Positions 1 through 8,890 are shown, counted from the stretch's first letter. The stretch: DNA of 64,000 nt from JAVKBW01 sp964352715 (GCA_964352715.1 CAYGSU010000008.1:12701-76700), one strand, 5' to 3'. The notes: generated from the sequence alone by a model not told the origin. Program-made: numbers and translations.

Positions 1-1
1 C

Positions 2-262
2 TGGATTCTTGAAAATCGCTGCCCGGTACCAGGACCCGCACCAAACGCACCGGCATCGAACGATTACGCACCGGGCTTCGCCGCGCGTCTGATGGCCAAG
101 GATTTGAGACTTGCGCAAGCGGCGGCCAAAGCCACGGGTCAGGCAACACCGTTCGGCGCAGAAGCCGCACAGAGGTTCTCGGCATTTGCAGAGGATACGG
201 ATTCCGGGAACCTCGATTTTTCTGCGATCTACCGAACGATCCGTTCATTCTCCGGATCGTAG
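2..262 (+). CDS. 3-hydroxyisobutyrate dehydrogenase-like protein, C-terminal part
   Basis: The reading frame is open from the window edge and ends at TAG 260-262, giving the last 86 residues of a protein whose start lies outside the window. The fragment aligns by eye with the C-terminus of the complete MmsB at 22332-23210: both have a CPVPG/CPVPD stretch, then P-A-(S/D)-N-D-Y-x-P-G-F-A-A, then a MxKDLxLAQ helix. This is the all-helical domain of the beta-hydroxyacid dehydrogenase family, which oxidises 3-hydroxyisobutyrate or a related hydroxy acid with NAD(P). Its 3' end overlaps the end of the convergent FAD/folate enzyme gene by 34 nt. The NAD-binding half and catalytic Lys are not visible, so the substrate is open. 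Confidence 0.8.
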   Translation, partial: WILENRCPVPGPAPNAPASNDYAPGFAARLMAKDLRLAQAAAKATGQATPFGAEAAQRFSAFAEDTDSGNLDFSAIYRTIRSFSGS

Positions 263-2655
263 AATGGCGTTGGCGTAACGATCGCCTTGCAGAGAGATCC
301 CAGTACCTCGATATCGAATTCCCGGCCATTCTCGGCAAGTCTGCCATTAACGTAGCCGAGCGCGATCTTCTTGCCGATTCTGAATCCTTCGCTGGCGGAG
401 GTAACATAACCCACTACTTTTCCATTCAACAGGATCGGGTCGCTCGGTAATGGATCAGCATCGGGACTGTCGACTATAAAACCCGCAAACTGCCAGTCAG
501 CCTTGCGATCCCTGTTTGCCATAACTGCGTCACGGCCGATGAAATCCGGTTTCTCTATCCTGGCGAATCCCGCAAGGCCGGCGTCGTACAGCGTATACTC
601 GGTGCCGAAGTCGGCACCCCATCCATGATACCCTTTTTCGACTCGCATTGCATTAAGGGCGTAGGACCCGAAATCGGTGAGACCAAGGTCCGAACCTGCA
701 TCCCAGATCGCCTCGTAAACTGACGGTAAGTCATCGGATGCAACGTGCAGTTCCCAGCCGAGTTCTCCGACATAGGAAACCCGCATCGCTGTCGCCGGTT
801 TTCCTGCGACCAGAATCTCCGCGACCGACATCCATGGCATGGCGTCTCTTCCGAGATCGGCATCGGTCAACCGAGACAGCAACGCACGCGATTTCGGTCC
901 CATGACCATCAATGCACCGTCACGATCACTTCCCTTCCGCAGGGCGACCGAGCCGTCGTCCGGCAATTGCATTGTCAGCCAATCGAAATCGCGGTCGACG
1001 GCGAGTGTCGGCCCGCAAAGCAGATAGCGGTCTTCCGCGAGCCGGGCGACCGTTGCCTCGCTCCAGATCCTGCCTTTCGGCGTCAACATGTAGGATAGCT
1101 TGACCCGGCCGGTCTTCGGCACTGTGCCGCAAATGATGCGTTCCAGAAATGCCTGTGCGCCCGGCCCTGACACTTCGTATTTGGTAAACCCGCCATGATC
1201 CATGATGCCGACGAAATCCCGCACCGCTTCGCATTCTGTGCGCACTTCATCTCGCCAGGGCTCGCTGTCACGAAAACTGAGCCTGGCATCGTCATAGGCA
1301 TTATTGCCCCGGTCGAACCACATGGCGCGCTCCCAGCCGCCGATTTGACCGAACTGCGCCCCCTTGGCTGCAAGAGTATCGTAGAGCGGTGTTCTGTTGA
1401 CCGGACGGCCCGATCCCAGAAGCCGGTGCGGAAAGGGAATGGCGTATTGCAGATCATACAATTGCACGACGCGGTCTCTGGCATAGGTGTCGGTTGCCCA
1501 GTCGCCGAAACGGCGCGGATCCCATGCCGACACGTCCCATTCTGTCTCGCCTTCCGTAACCCATTCGGCAATCGCCTTGCCAACGGCTGCCGACTGCGTG
1601 ATGCCGACCTGAACGCCACAGGCATGATAGAAATTGGGCAAACCTTTCGCAGGGCCGCACAACGGCATGGAATCGGGTGAGTAGGCAATCGGACCATTGA
1701 TAAAGCGTTGTGCGCCGGCCTCGGCCAGCAGGGGGACATGCTCGATGGCTTCCTCCAGAACCTCGGCGATGTCGTCGATGGAATCCGGGAAAAGCGAATG
1801 CGCGAAGTTTTCGGGGATACCATTGATGAAGGCAGGCCGGCCCGGATGGCCGTACGATCCGAACAGGAAGCTGGTCCTTTCACGGCGCAAATAGAATCGG
1901 ATGTCGGGGTCACGCACGAGGGGAAACAGTTTTGAATCGGCCTCCAGTTCGGGCAGTGGCTCGGTCACGAGGTACTGGTGTTCCAGGGTCACAACCGGCA
2001 CCGGCGCATTCCCGAGAGCCCCAACGACGCCTCCATAAAAGCCGGTCGCATTGACGATAATCTCGCATGTCACATCGCCTTTGTCGGTTTTGACGCACCA
2101 GTCCCCGGACGCGGTTCGTTCAATTCCCGTGACTTTAGTGAAGCGGGCAACCTCTGCACCGCCGGCGCGTGCACCCTTTGCGAGAGTCTGGGTGAGCTGG
2201 CTCGGATCGATATCGCCTTCATAGGGATCGTGGATTGCGCCGATGACGTTGCTACCAGCTGTGTAGTAGGGGTGCATTGCCTCCATCTCGGCCGGCGTCA
2301 GAATTGCAAGATCGAATCCGGCGGATTTCGATATACCCACCAGATGATTGTAGAGGTCCATGCGATCCTGGGTGTGGGCCGGCCAGAATGCGCCGGTGTG
2401 CCTGTAGGTAATCGGTGAATCGAGCTTCTCGCCGAGATCCTTGTAAAGAGCCCAGGCATAGTTGCCTGCCCGCATGCCGAGCCAACTCGTGGCGTAGGTC
2501 GGGATGTTTCCCGCCGCATGCCATGTCGAGCCGGACGTAAGCTCGTCCTTCTCAATAAGTAGACAATCTGCAACACCGGCATTGGCTAGATGGTAGAGGC
2601 ATGAGGTGCCAACGGCGCCGCCGCCGATAACAACAACCCGGACATGGCTCCGCAT
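229..2655 (-). CDS. FAD-dependent oxidoreductase with GcvT domain (dimethylglycine/sarcosine dehydrogenase family)
   Basis: This 808-residue protein has an N-terminal DAO-type FAD domain (VVVIGGGAVGTS, residues 7-18) followed by GSTWHAAGN. The His in that motif is the residue that carries covalent FAD in dimethylglycine and sarcosine dehydrogenases. The C-terminal half, from about residue 420, is a GcvT/aminomethyltransferase-like folate domain (GYHGWGADFGTEYTLYDAG near residue 690). Such enzymes oxidatively demethylate N-methyl amino acids and pass the one-carbon unit to tetrahydrofolate. It is the last gene of a leftward operon with the MttB-type methyltransferase, three bases after the racemase-superfamily gene. 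Exact substrate (dimethylglycine, sarcosine or another N-methyl compound) cannot be read from sequence. Confidence 0.9.
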   Translation of the reverse strand: MRSHVRVVVIGGGAVGTSCLYHLANAGVADCLLIEKDELTSGSTWHAAGNIPTYATSWLGMRAGNYAWALYKDLGEKLDSPITYRHTGAFWPAHTQDRMDLYNHLVGISKSAGFDLAILTPAEMEAMHPYYTAGSNVIGAIHDPYEGDIDPSQLTQTLAKGARAGGAEVARFTKVTGIERTASGDWCVKTDKGDVTCEIIVNATGFYGGVVGALGNAPVPVVTLEHQYLVTEPLPELEADSKLFPLVRDPDIRFYLRRERTSFLFGSYGHPGRPAFINGIPENFAHSLFPDSIDDIAEVLEEAIEHVPLLAEAGAQRFINGPIAYSPDSMPLCGPAKGLPNFYHACGVQVGITQSAAVGKAIAEWVTEGETEWDVSAWDPRRFGDWATDTYARDRVVQLYDLQYAIPFPHRLLGSGRPVNRTPLYDTLAAKGAQFGQIGGWERAMWFDRGNNAYDDARLSFRDSEPWRDEVRTECEAVRDFVGIMDHGGFTKYEVSGPGAQAFLERIICGTVPKTGRVKLSYMLTPKGRIWSEATVARLAEDRYLLCGPTLAVDRDFDWLTMQLPDDGSVALRKGSDRDGALMVMGPKSRALLSRLTDADLGRDAMPWMSVAEILVAGKPATAMRVSYVGELGWELHVASDDLPSVYEAIWDAGSDLGLTDFGSYALNAMRVEKGYHGWGADFGTEYTLYDAGLAGFARIEKPDFIGRDAVMANRDRKADWQFAGFIVDSPDADPLPSDPILLNGKVVGYVTSASEGFRIGKKIALGYVNGRLAENGREFDIEVLGSLCKAIVTPTPFYDPENERIVR

Positions 2656-2658
2656 GGC

Positions 2659-3363
2659 CTAATGATCCCTGAGCAGGCGGCCATAGCCGGTAATTGAATC
2701 CGCAATGCCGACGCCTCGAAGGGTTTGCCAGTAGACCGCGGCGTTGCAGGCAACGATCGGCTTTCCAAGTTCCGCCTCCAGTTCTTCGATCATGGCGACG
2801 ACTGGCAGTGCGGTGCCGACCTGCAGAATGGCATCGCAGTCAGAAGCGGCGACGGTACGAAACACAGTGCGGATATCGTCCAGCGGTGTTTCGCAGATCG
2901 CGGGAAGCGACGGCGCTTCGGTTCCTTTTATCGCCACAACCTCGAAGCCTGCTTCCTCGACATTGGCTTTTACATTGCGATCCACCTCTGCGTTGAAAGG
3001 CGTCACCACGGCGACACGCTTCGCACCGAACGCTTTAAGCGCCGCGTGATCCGCTTCGGATGCGTTGAAAACAGGAACGCCGACAGACTTGGCGAGCGCG
3101 ATACTTTTCGCTGAGAGTTTCGCAACGCCGCCCGGCCCGGCATCCGTTGTCAATCCGATGGCGATGGCTACCGGGTAGCAATCCATCAGCTTTCTGGCTT
3201 CCTCGATCAGATCGTCGGAAACCGCATCGCCACCGAGACGGAACCTTTGCATCTGGTTCGTTACACCCGTGGGACGCAACAGCTCCAGCTCGGGCTGTAC
3301 CACCGTATTCATAGCCGGTGTCATGACACCAATGATGGCGCGGTGGCCAAGCGTGTCCGTCAT
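2659..3363 (-). CDS. Asp/Glu racemase superfamily protein (maleate isomerase / arylmalonate decarboxylase-like)
   Basis: This 234-residue protein has the two-half-domain layout of the maleate isomerase and arylmalonate decarboxylase family: GVMTPAMNTVVQPE at the start, a VPVFNASEAD segment near residue 97, VAVVTPFNAEVD near 117 and PIVACNAAVYWQTLR near 202. The C-terminal catalytic Cys is present (Cys206), but the loop that should carry the first Cys reads GLTTDAGPGG (residues 70-79) with none. One Cys excludes classical two-Cys racemase chemistry and is closer to arylmalonate decarboxylase. It overlaps the SRPBCC gene by 4 nt and is translationally coupled. Substrate unknown. Confidence 0.8.
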   Translation of the reverse strand: MTDTLGHRAIIGVMTPAMNTVVQPELELLRPTGVTNQMQRFRLGGDAVSDDLIEEARKLMDCYPVAIAIGLTTDAGPGGVAKLSAKSIALAKSVGVPVFNASEADHAALKAFGAKRVAVVTPFNAEVDRNVKANVEEAGFEVVAIKGTEAPSLPAICETPLDDIRTVFRTVAASDCDAILQVGTALPVVAMIEELEAELGKPIVACNAAVYWQTLRGVGIADSITGYGRLLRDH

Positions 3364-3800
3364 GTCTTTATTCCTTTCAGATAGTCATTAAGCCCGCGCA
3401 TGCCATCTCTGTAGATTTGATCGCCGACGATGGCTGCGAGATCCTGCTCGTCGGCGGGATCGCAATTGAATTCGCCGGACCAGATACCGAGGGTCAAATC
3501 ACCGTCAGTGATGGGAATAAAGCGGTTTACCGAAACATAGTCTGTGCACGGCAAGGGTCCTTCGACGATGTCATAGGCGTAGAGCCGATCGATGTCGGAA
3601 TGCGCCAGGAGGGTTTCCCGAAACACGGTACCATCGACAATATCGAGATGACGGACCGAACCGACCGCCGTCGGCGAGCCGCTTTCCATGTGTGCGGCGG
3701 TCACGCCGGGGTTCCAGTTGACCACGCCATCGAAATTCCGAACGACTGCCCAGACTTCGTCTATCGGCGCTTCGATAATGACGCTACGCATGACCTTCAT
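3360..3800 (-). CDS. SRPBCC family protein
   Basis: This 146-residue protein has the START/Bet v1-like helix-grip pattern: an N-terminal strand MRSVIIEAPIDEVWAVVRNF, then WNPGV, antiparallel strands, and a long C-terminal helix ending GMRGLNDYLKG. These single-domain proteins bind hydrophobic ligands or act as cyclase/hydrolase-like enzymes in small-molecule pathways. Start is an ATG with AGGAG seven to eight bases upstream, overlapping the stop of the methyltransferase gene (ATGA). Position between the methyltransferase and racemase-superfamily genes implies a role in the same pathway; no catalytic residue can be assigned. Confidence 0.85.
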   Translation of the reverse strand: MKVMRSVIIEAPIDEVWAVVRNFDGVVNWNPGVTAAHMESGSPTAVGSVRHLDIVDGTVFRETLLAHSDIDRLYAYDIVEGPLPCTDYVSVNRFIPITDGDLTLGIWSGEFNCDPADEQDLAAIVGDQIYRDGMRGLNDYLKGIKT

Positions 3801-5314
3801 GCCGCTTTCTCCTCTTGCTTCAACCGAATATCGAACCGTTCGCGAATGGCGCGTTCCCTTTCCGTCGGCAAATGGGACGGCACCTCGATCAGCAAGTCCC
3901 GAACCAGGTCCCGGGCGCGGTCCCAGATCGACAGATGCCCGGCGTCTTCCCAGTCCGAGACGCTCTTGCGATCGCCGAGAACCGGATAGACATACTCGCT
4001 TGTCATCAGTTTCAGGGTCTGCGCCTCGCCAAGATAATGGCCGGCGCCGGAAACGACGTGCTCTATACTTTCAAGGTCTATCATCCCGGGAGAAACATCG
4101 ACGCCTCGAACGGAACGCAGGATTGCGCCACACATCTCGTCGTCAATGACCATCGCCTCCGGGGAGGCCACCATGATGGAGCCGAGCATGCCGACGGAGA
4201 GGTTGATCATGTCTGCGCCGGCCTGTGCTGCCAACGCGACCGTGTATCCCTTTTCATAACCGGCCTGGGCATCGGCAACTTTCGAATCAGTAATGCCCGC
4301 TGACACCGTAGATGGAAGATCAAGGTGCAGCAGAAGCTGTGCCGCTGCCGAACTGGCGATGGCTGCTTCACCACCACCACCGCTCATCGCGCCGGTTCTG
4401 AGATCGGAGATGAACGGCATAAATGCAAATATGCACGGATGGCCTGGATGGATTGCATCGACAACCATCAAACCGGCCAGCGATTCAGCCAGCCCCTGGG
4501 CCAGAGCGCCGGCCAACGACGCCGGGCTGGTGGCACCTGCCTGGCCTGCCGTGCAAATCTGCAGCGGCATGCCGCGCCCGATCGACGCCCGCATGATGTC
4601 GACACCTTCGGGGGCGAAGCGAAGCGGCGAAACCGCATGAACGACGATCGCCATACAAAAAGGCTGGCGTCGGAAGGTTTCCTCGCCGTCAAGAGCGGCA
4701 TCGAACAGATCGATGACCGGGCCGACATGACCGGCATTGTCGAAGCTGACGCCGATGGGTTTTCCGGTCGCCTTCAGGCAGGCGAACGCCGTATTGATAT
4801 CGAGAGCGAACGGTGTCGGCATATCGCGGGCAACGACGGGCCTGACGCCGTAATGTATGTTTTGGCAGCGGTCGAGCACCCGCATGAGATCGTAGAGATC
4901 GGCAAGGGTTGAGTGGCGATAGCGGCCAGTGGCGGCGTCCAGCACCTGAACGGCGGCGCCACCGGTGCCGATATGAACCCGGCCGCCACCGATTTCGAGA
5001 CCGCGATCCTCTACAAAACCGGGCAACGACACAGTATGCGCCGCACGGGCTATGGCCTTTTCAATCTTTGATCTCGGGAAAACAATGCGGCCGTCACTTC
5101 GCTGCGTGGCGCCGTTGTCCAACAACAATGCGGCCAGCCAGTCCGGCGCATCGGCAAAACCGATCCGTTCAAGAATATTGAACGCGCCATCGCAAATGTT
5201 TGTAACATCAGCATCGCTGAGGGGCCGGAACCTGCCGCCGACAACCCATGAAGGCTGCCGCGTTTTCTGACCCAAATCCCCGGCCCCACGGTCGCGCCGT
5301 CTTCTGTTCGTCAT
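3797..5314 (-). CDS. MttB superfamily (non-pyrrolysine trimethylamine/betaine-type) methyltransferase
   Basis: The protein is 505 residues from the chosen start. It matches the trimethylamine methyltransferase (MttB) family TIM barrel: FRPLSDADVTNICDGAFNIL at the N-terminus, GGGRVHIGTGG, then GxxxSPLRF and a glycine-rich TGAMSGGGGEAAI segment. The frame is open without an in-frame amber codon, so it belongs to the non-pyrrolysine branch, whose known members demethylate glycine betaine, proline betaine, carnitine or similar quaternary amines. A longer frame reaches 5353, but ATG at 5314 has GAAGGGGG seven bases upstream and is the better start. It is first in a four-gene operon. No corrinoid-binding partner or MtgA-like methyltransferase occurs in the window. 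Confidence 0.87.
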   Translation of the reverse strand: MTNRRRRDRGAGDLGQKTRQPSWVVGGRFRPLSDADVTNICDGAFNILERIGFADAPDWLAALLLDNGATQRSDGRIVFPRSKIEKAIARAAHTVSLPGFVEDRGLEIGGGRVHIGTGGAAVQVLDAATGRYRHSTLADLYDLMRVLDRCQNIHYGVRPVVARDMPTPFALDINTAFACLKATGKPIGVSFDNAGHVGPVIDLFDAALDGEETFRRQPFCMAIVVHAVSPLRFAPEGVDIMRASIGRGMPLQICTAGQAGATSPASLAGALAQGLAESLAGLMVVDAIHPGHPCIFAFMPFISDLRTGAMSGGGGEAAIASSAAAQLLLHLDLPSTVSAGITDSKVADAQAGYEKGYTVALAAQAGADMINLSVGMLGSIMVASPEAMVIDDEMCGAILRSVRGVDVSPGMIDLESIEHVVSGAGHYLGEAQTLKLMTSEYVYPVLGDRKSVSDWEDAGHLSIWDRARDLVRDLLIEVPSHLPTERERAIRERFDIRLKQEEKAA

Positions 5315-5348
5315 CGACAAACCCCCTTCATGGAATAGCCATAGTGAG

Positions 5349-5361
5349 GTCAATTATTGAC
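5349..5361. promoter_or_regulatory. 13-bp palindrome upstream of the MttB-type operon
   Basis: GTCAATTATTGAC is a perfect inverted repeat around a central T, 35 bases upstream of the chosen ATG of the methyltransferase gene. Its placement at the expected promoter/leader makes it a candidate operator. No regulator gene sits next to it, so this is only a sequence observation. Confidence 0.35.
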
Positions 5362-5745
5362 GAACGATATTCAGTAATTTTCGCGATATGATGAACATCG
5401 CTTCAGTTATGGTATATCCAGCTAGTGAATAATCCAGCCTATGGCAGGTGGCCGTCAGTTCCGGTTTTGGCACGAAGGCGACCTTTCAGACCGCCACCGC
5501 AAGCGTCCGCTATCGATAATGCAACAAAGAGAGCCGACTAGCAGGTCAAGTTCGTTCTTTTAGCTGACGCAAGCTTAAATTACCCAGTAAGTCCGAGATG
5601 ACCCGTTGCAGATATTCACCTCAATGAAATGTTGGTTTGGAATTGACACAGATTCGAAACGCAACCGGTTATTCATGTACTCTGCCAACGGAGCGCGCTA
5701 GAACGCTAACAAGTACGAGAGTGAGGAAATCACGAGGAATGCAAG
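5362..5745. other. Intergenic region between divergent transcription units
   Basis: About 380 nt separating the leftward MttB-type operon from the rightward secreted-protein gene. It is AT-richer than the flanking genes and must hold both promoters. I see no convincing gene, RNA structure or terminator in it; short frames here lack ribosome binding sites. Confidence 0.5.
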
Positions 5746-6210
5746 ATGCGTCTAAACCTTCAAGTTCAGATTTTTGGCTATTTGCAGCGCACCTTGATCA
5801 TCCTATTGCTACTGGGAACCCCAGCGCTTGCGTGGGAGATTAAGTCGGGGAGCTTTTGTGAGTTGACCCATAAAGACGAGATCGCCCAGGTTCGCATAAC
5901 CTATGACCTGGCGATATCTGAGTACGCAATTGCGATCACCTTAAACCGCGCTTGGTCTCCGGAACCGATGTTTGCCATCCGTTTCGATGGGCCGCGCAGC
6001 ATCACGATCTCCACAAACCGACACCTACTGTCGGGCGACCGGAAAACCCTGACTGTACGAGATCAAGGCTTCGGTAACGTACTGAATGGGATTGAGTTTA
6101 ATGATACGGCCACGGCTGTGCTTGGAGATCAAGCCGTTGTTGTAGCGCTAGATGGCGCCGGTCCGGCTGTACGAGCCTTCCGAGCGTGTGCAAACGGCTT
6201 GGGAGTCTAA
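5746..6210 (+). CDS. Small secreted protein of unknown function
   Basis: This 154-residue protein starts at an ATG preceded by GAGGAATGCAAG. Residues 1-29 form a typical Sec signal peptide: a positively charged start, the hydrophobic run LIILLLLG, and cleavage after PALA. The mature part is beta-rich, with two Cys (near residues 38 and 149) that could form a disulfide. I do not recognise a family with confidence. Neighbours are the methyltransferase operon, transcribed away, and a decayed IS3 fragment downstream, so there is no operon context. Likely periplasmic. Confidence 0.6.
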   Translation: MRLNLQVQIFGYLQRTLIILLLLGTPALAWEIKSGSFCELTHKDEIAQVRITYDLAISEYAIAITLNRAWSPEPMFAIRFDGPRSITISTNRHLLSGDRKTLTVRDQGFGNVLNGIEFNDTATAVLGDQAVVVALDGAGPAVRAFRACANGLGV

Positions 6211-6446
6211 GGCTCTCTTCTGCGTTTCTGCTAACGGAAGTACTACAGACGTATACAGGCAAATATCAAAATGGCGTCTATTGTGCCTAAGCAGAACTAG
6301 ATAGTTCCTTCGAGTTCCGGTTTCGAACAGGAAGACTCCTCGGAAATTTCTCGTGATACCTGATGGACTCTTCGAGTACCCAATCACGAAGGTTTCTGAC
6401 CCGATGGATCATCATCATCTCGTTGGCAACGATAAGATAGTAATCG

Positions 6447-6698
6447 ATGGGTATGAACTTTTCCCCGCCCAGTGGGTCGGAGTTTGTTGCCGAAGCTGTC
6501 AGAAAATGGATCAAGGCCGTTGGCGCCAGCACTGCTTGTATCGAACCAGGATCACCTTGGGAGAATGGATACTGTGAAAGCTTCAATGCCCGGTTCAGAG
6601 ACGAACTGCTCAATGGGGAGATATTCTACTCATTGAAAGAAGCGTTTGAACCTGGCAGGATCGAAACGACGATAGTGCCATCACAAAGCCCTGGCTGA
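6447..6698 (+). pseudogene. IS3-family transposase (orfB) remnant
   Basis: The frame encodes the C-terminal part of an IS3/IS407-group DDE transposase: GSEFVAEAVRKWI, then GASTACIEPGSPWENGYCES containing the catalytic Glu, then FNARFRDELLNGEIFYSLKEA. The upstream catalytic-core sequence is missing (the expected TDNGPEF reads SPPSGSEF), and after SLKEA the frame departs from the family. A shifted frame seems to retain a degenerate HHKAL near 6686, so the element is truncated and frameshifted. No terminal inverted repeats were found. It lies in the space between the secreted-protein gene and the convergent glutamine amidotransferase gene; 6211-6446 holds nothing else recognisable. Confidence 0.8.
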
Positions 6699-6705
6699 TC
6701 TGAAT

Positions 6706-7416
6706 TCAGATATTGTTTCGGAAGAAAGCTGCGACCCAGTCTGCCGTGGCGCTGTTGTCCACCGGATGCTCCTTAAGGCTTTTTGTTGCCTTGTCGGACA
6801 GATCAGCCGGCATTGAATCCTTTTTCAGCTCGATCAGCATATTCACATAAGCAGTAACGAACTCCGGATGGTACTGCACGGAAAGTGCGGGATGATCATA
6901 TGTCAGAACCCCGATCGGGCATTGTTGGCTCGACCCGGCGAGCTTTGCGCCTTCAGGTATCGTATCGACCTGATCCTGATGAAAAACGAAGGCCGGTTCG
7001 TCAAGGTGTTTGCATTTGTCCGTGTAGCCGTAGGGCTGCGACCCAATCGCCCATCCCGTATGCGATCTAGAAACCTGCGCTCCGAAGGCCTGGGCAATGA
7101 TCTGATGCCCGAAGCAGATGCCGAATACCGGAATCTTCCGATCCCGCAGTGACCGGATAAAGGCTTTCAGCGGCTCGATCCAGGGCAGATCTTCGTTAAC
7201 GCTGAAACGGGAGCCGGTAATGATATAGCCGTCGAAAGCATCCGGCTGCGGAAGAGGTTCGCCGTTGATCAGGGAAACGCTGGAGAAATCCGCCTCCGGC
7301 AGGGACGGAGACAGCCACTGTTCGATCATGATCGGGTAGGAGCCGAAAGTCGGTCGGGCCGGGACCGGCATCGGCCCGACTTCCAGTACACACAGATACA
7401 TCTTGTTCTCGTTCAA
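6706..7416 (-). CDS. Class I glutamine amidotransferase
   Basis: This 236-residue protein carries the triad of class I glutamine amidotransferases: nucleophile Cys101 in GICFGHQ, and His183 and Glu185 in QYHPEF. The N-terminal LCVLEVG and DGYIITGSRFSV segments match free-standing GMP-synthase-like amidotransferases, a group that includes gamma-glutamyl amine hydrolases. The frame begins with TTG at 7416, which has GGGAGG six bases upstream; the first ATG (7401) is too far from that site, so TTG is preferred. It follows the aldehyde dehydrogenase gene by 37 nt in the same direction, so the two may be cotranscribed. Which amide it cleaves is not shown. Confidence 0.85.
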   Translation of the reverse strand: MNENKMYLCVLEVGPMPVPARPTFGSYPIMIEQWLSPSLPEADFSSVSLINGEPLPQPDAFDGYIITGSRFSVNEDLPWIEPLKAFIRSLRDRKIPVFGICFGHQIIAQAFGAQVSRSHTGWAIGSQPYGYTDKCKHLDEPAFVFHQDQVDTIPEGAKLAGSSQQCPIGVLTYDHPALSVQYHPEFVTAYVNMLIELKKDSMPADLSDKATKSLKEHPVDNSATADWVAAFFRNNI

Positions 7417-7453
7417 AGTCCGCCTCCCGCGGAAGACGCTTTCTCCATTGCCG

Positions 7454-8890
7454 TCAAGACCAGCCGCTGATCGCTTTCACTTCCAGAAAATCCAGAATAC
7501 CCCAGTAGCCGCCTTCGCGACCGATACCGGACTGCTTGTATCCGCCGAAGGGGCTTCCGGCAGGCCGGGACGCACCATTCATCTGCACCATACCGCTCCG
7601 CAATTTGCGCGCTACGTTCTGGGCCCGTTGTTGATCGCCGGACTGAACATAAGCTGTCAATCCGTAAGGTGTATCATTGGCGATCCGGATGGCTTCGGCC
7701 TCGTCCTTGAAAGGGATCATTGACAGGACAGGGCCGAATATTTCTTCGCGGGCGATGGTCATCGAATTGTCGACATCGGCGAAGACAGTAGGCTTGGTGT
7801 AATAGCCGCGGTTGAATCCTTCCGGGCGACCCGGCCCGCCTGCAACCAGTCGTGCGCCTTCATCAATACCGGCCTGGATCAGGTCTTGAACCTTATCGTA
7901 TTGCATTTGGCTGGAAAGCGGCCCGATGTGCCGACCTTCGACTGATGGGTCGCCGACGGATGTGGATTCCGCGGTCGCGGCTGCGATCTCGACAGCCCGG
8001 TCATAGATCGACTGTTCCACAAGCATCCGTGTCGGTGCGTTGCAGGATTGCCCTGTGTTGTAGAAGCAGCTTCTAGCGCCTCTTTTGACCGACTGTTCCG
8101 GGTCGGAATCGGCAAAGACGATATTCGCACCCTTGCCACCGAGTTCCAGCAGAACCCGCTTGATCGTATCCGCCGAACTCTTTGTAACAGCAATCCCCGC
8201 CCGTGCGGAACCGGTCAGCGACATTGCGTCGATATCAGGGTGTGTGCTCATCGCGTCGCCAACCGTTGGACCGTCGCCATTTACGAGGTTGAAAACTCCA
8301 GGCGGGCACCCGGCTTCATCCAGGAATTCCGCGAACAGAATGGAGGAAACCGGTGCGATTTCCGAGGGTTTCAATACCATCGTGCAACCCGCTGCCAAAG
8401 CGGCGCCAACTTTCAGAGCCACCTGATTCATCGGCCAGTTCCAGGGCGTTATCAGCCCGACAACACCGACCGGTTCATGCACAATCATTTCGCTTGCCGC
8501 ATCCGGTCTCAATGCATGTTGCCAGGGAAAATTTTCCAGCGCCATCAGGAAACCCCGAAGATGATAGCTGCCGGCCACGGCCTGGTCAGCCTTTGCCATG
8601 GAGATCGGGGCGCCCATTTCGGTAGAGATCGCCAATGCCATCTCATCATTGCGCCGTTCATAGATATCGACGAGCCGCCGGATCAAGGCGATACGTTCTG
8701 ATGGGTCGCTGTATCCCCAGGCATCAAAGGCGGTTTTTGCACAGGTAACTGCCTTGTCGATATCCGACCTTGTACCCATGGAAATCGACGTAAAAGCCTC
8801 TTCTGTTGCCGGGTTGATAACGTCGAGTGTATCGGTGGTGGATGGCGTCACCCACTGACCGTTGATGTAAAAGTTTCTGTGGTTGGACAA
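7454..8890 (-). CDS. NAD(P)-dependent aldehyde dehydrogenase
   Basis: This 478-residue, full-length aldehyde dehydrogenase superfamily member oxidises an aldehyde to the acid. Visible catalytic residues are Asn151 (TPWNWP), Lys174 (VLKPSE), general base Glu249 (LELGGK) and nucleophile Cys283 (NTGQSC). The C-terminal GGYKQSGIGREGG segment is typical. It is not of the CoA-acylating methylmalonate-semialdehyde type, to judge from GQSC. It is followed by a glutamine amidotransferase gene, which would suit an amine or gamma-glutamyl-aldehyde route. Substrate unknown. Confidence 0.9.
   Translation of the reverse strand: MSNHRNFYINGQWVTPSTTDTLDVINPATEEAFTSISMGTRSDIDKAVTCAKTAFDAWGYSDPSERIALIRRLVDIYERRNDEMALAISTEMGAPISMAKADQAVAGSYHLRGFLMALENFPWQHALRPDAASEMIVHEPVGVVGLITPWNWPMNQVALKVGAALAAGCTMVLKPSEIAPVSSILFAEFLDEAGCPPGVFNLVNGDGPTVGDAMSTHPDIDAMSLTGSARAGIAVTKSSADTIKRVLLELGGKGANIVFADSDPEQSVKRGARSCFYNTGQSCNAPTRMLVEQSIYDRAVEIAAATAESTSVGDPSVEGRHIGPLSSQMQYDKVQDLIQAGIDEGARLVAGGPGRPEGFNRGYYTKPTVFADVDNSMTIAREEIFGPVLSMIPFKDEAEAIRIANDTPYGLTAYVQSGDQQRAQNVARKLRSGMVQMNGASRPAGSPFGGYKQSGIGREGGYWGILDFLEVKAISGWS

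Noticed and set aside
3797..5314. Pyrrolysine-containing trimethylamine methyltransferase
   Set aside because: The frame has no in-frame amber codon, and no pylTS genes are in the window.
7454..8890. Methylmalonate-semialdehyde dehydrogenase (MmsA) to complete the valine pathway
   Set aside because: The active-site segment NTGQSC and overall motifs fit a generic aldehyde dehydrogenase, and it lies far from the valine cluster in an amide-related neighbourhood.
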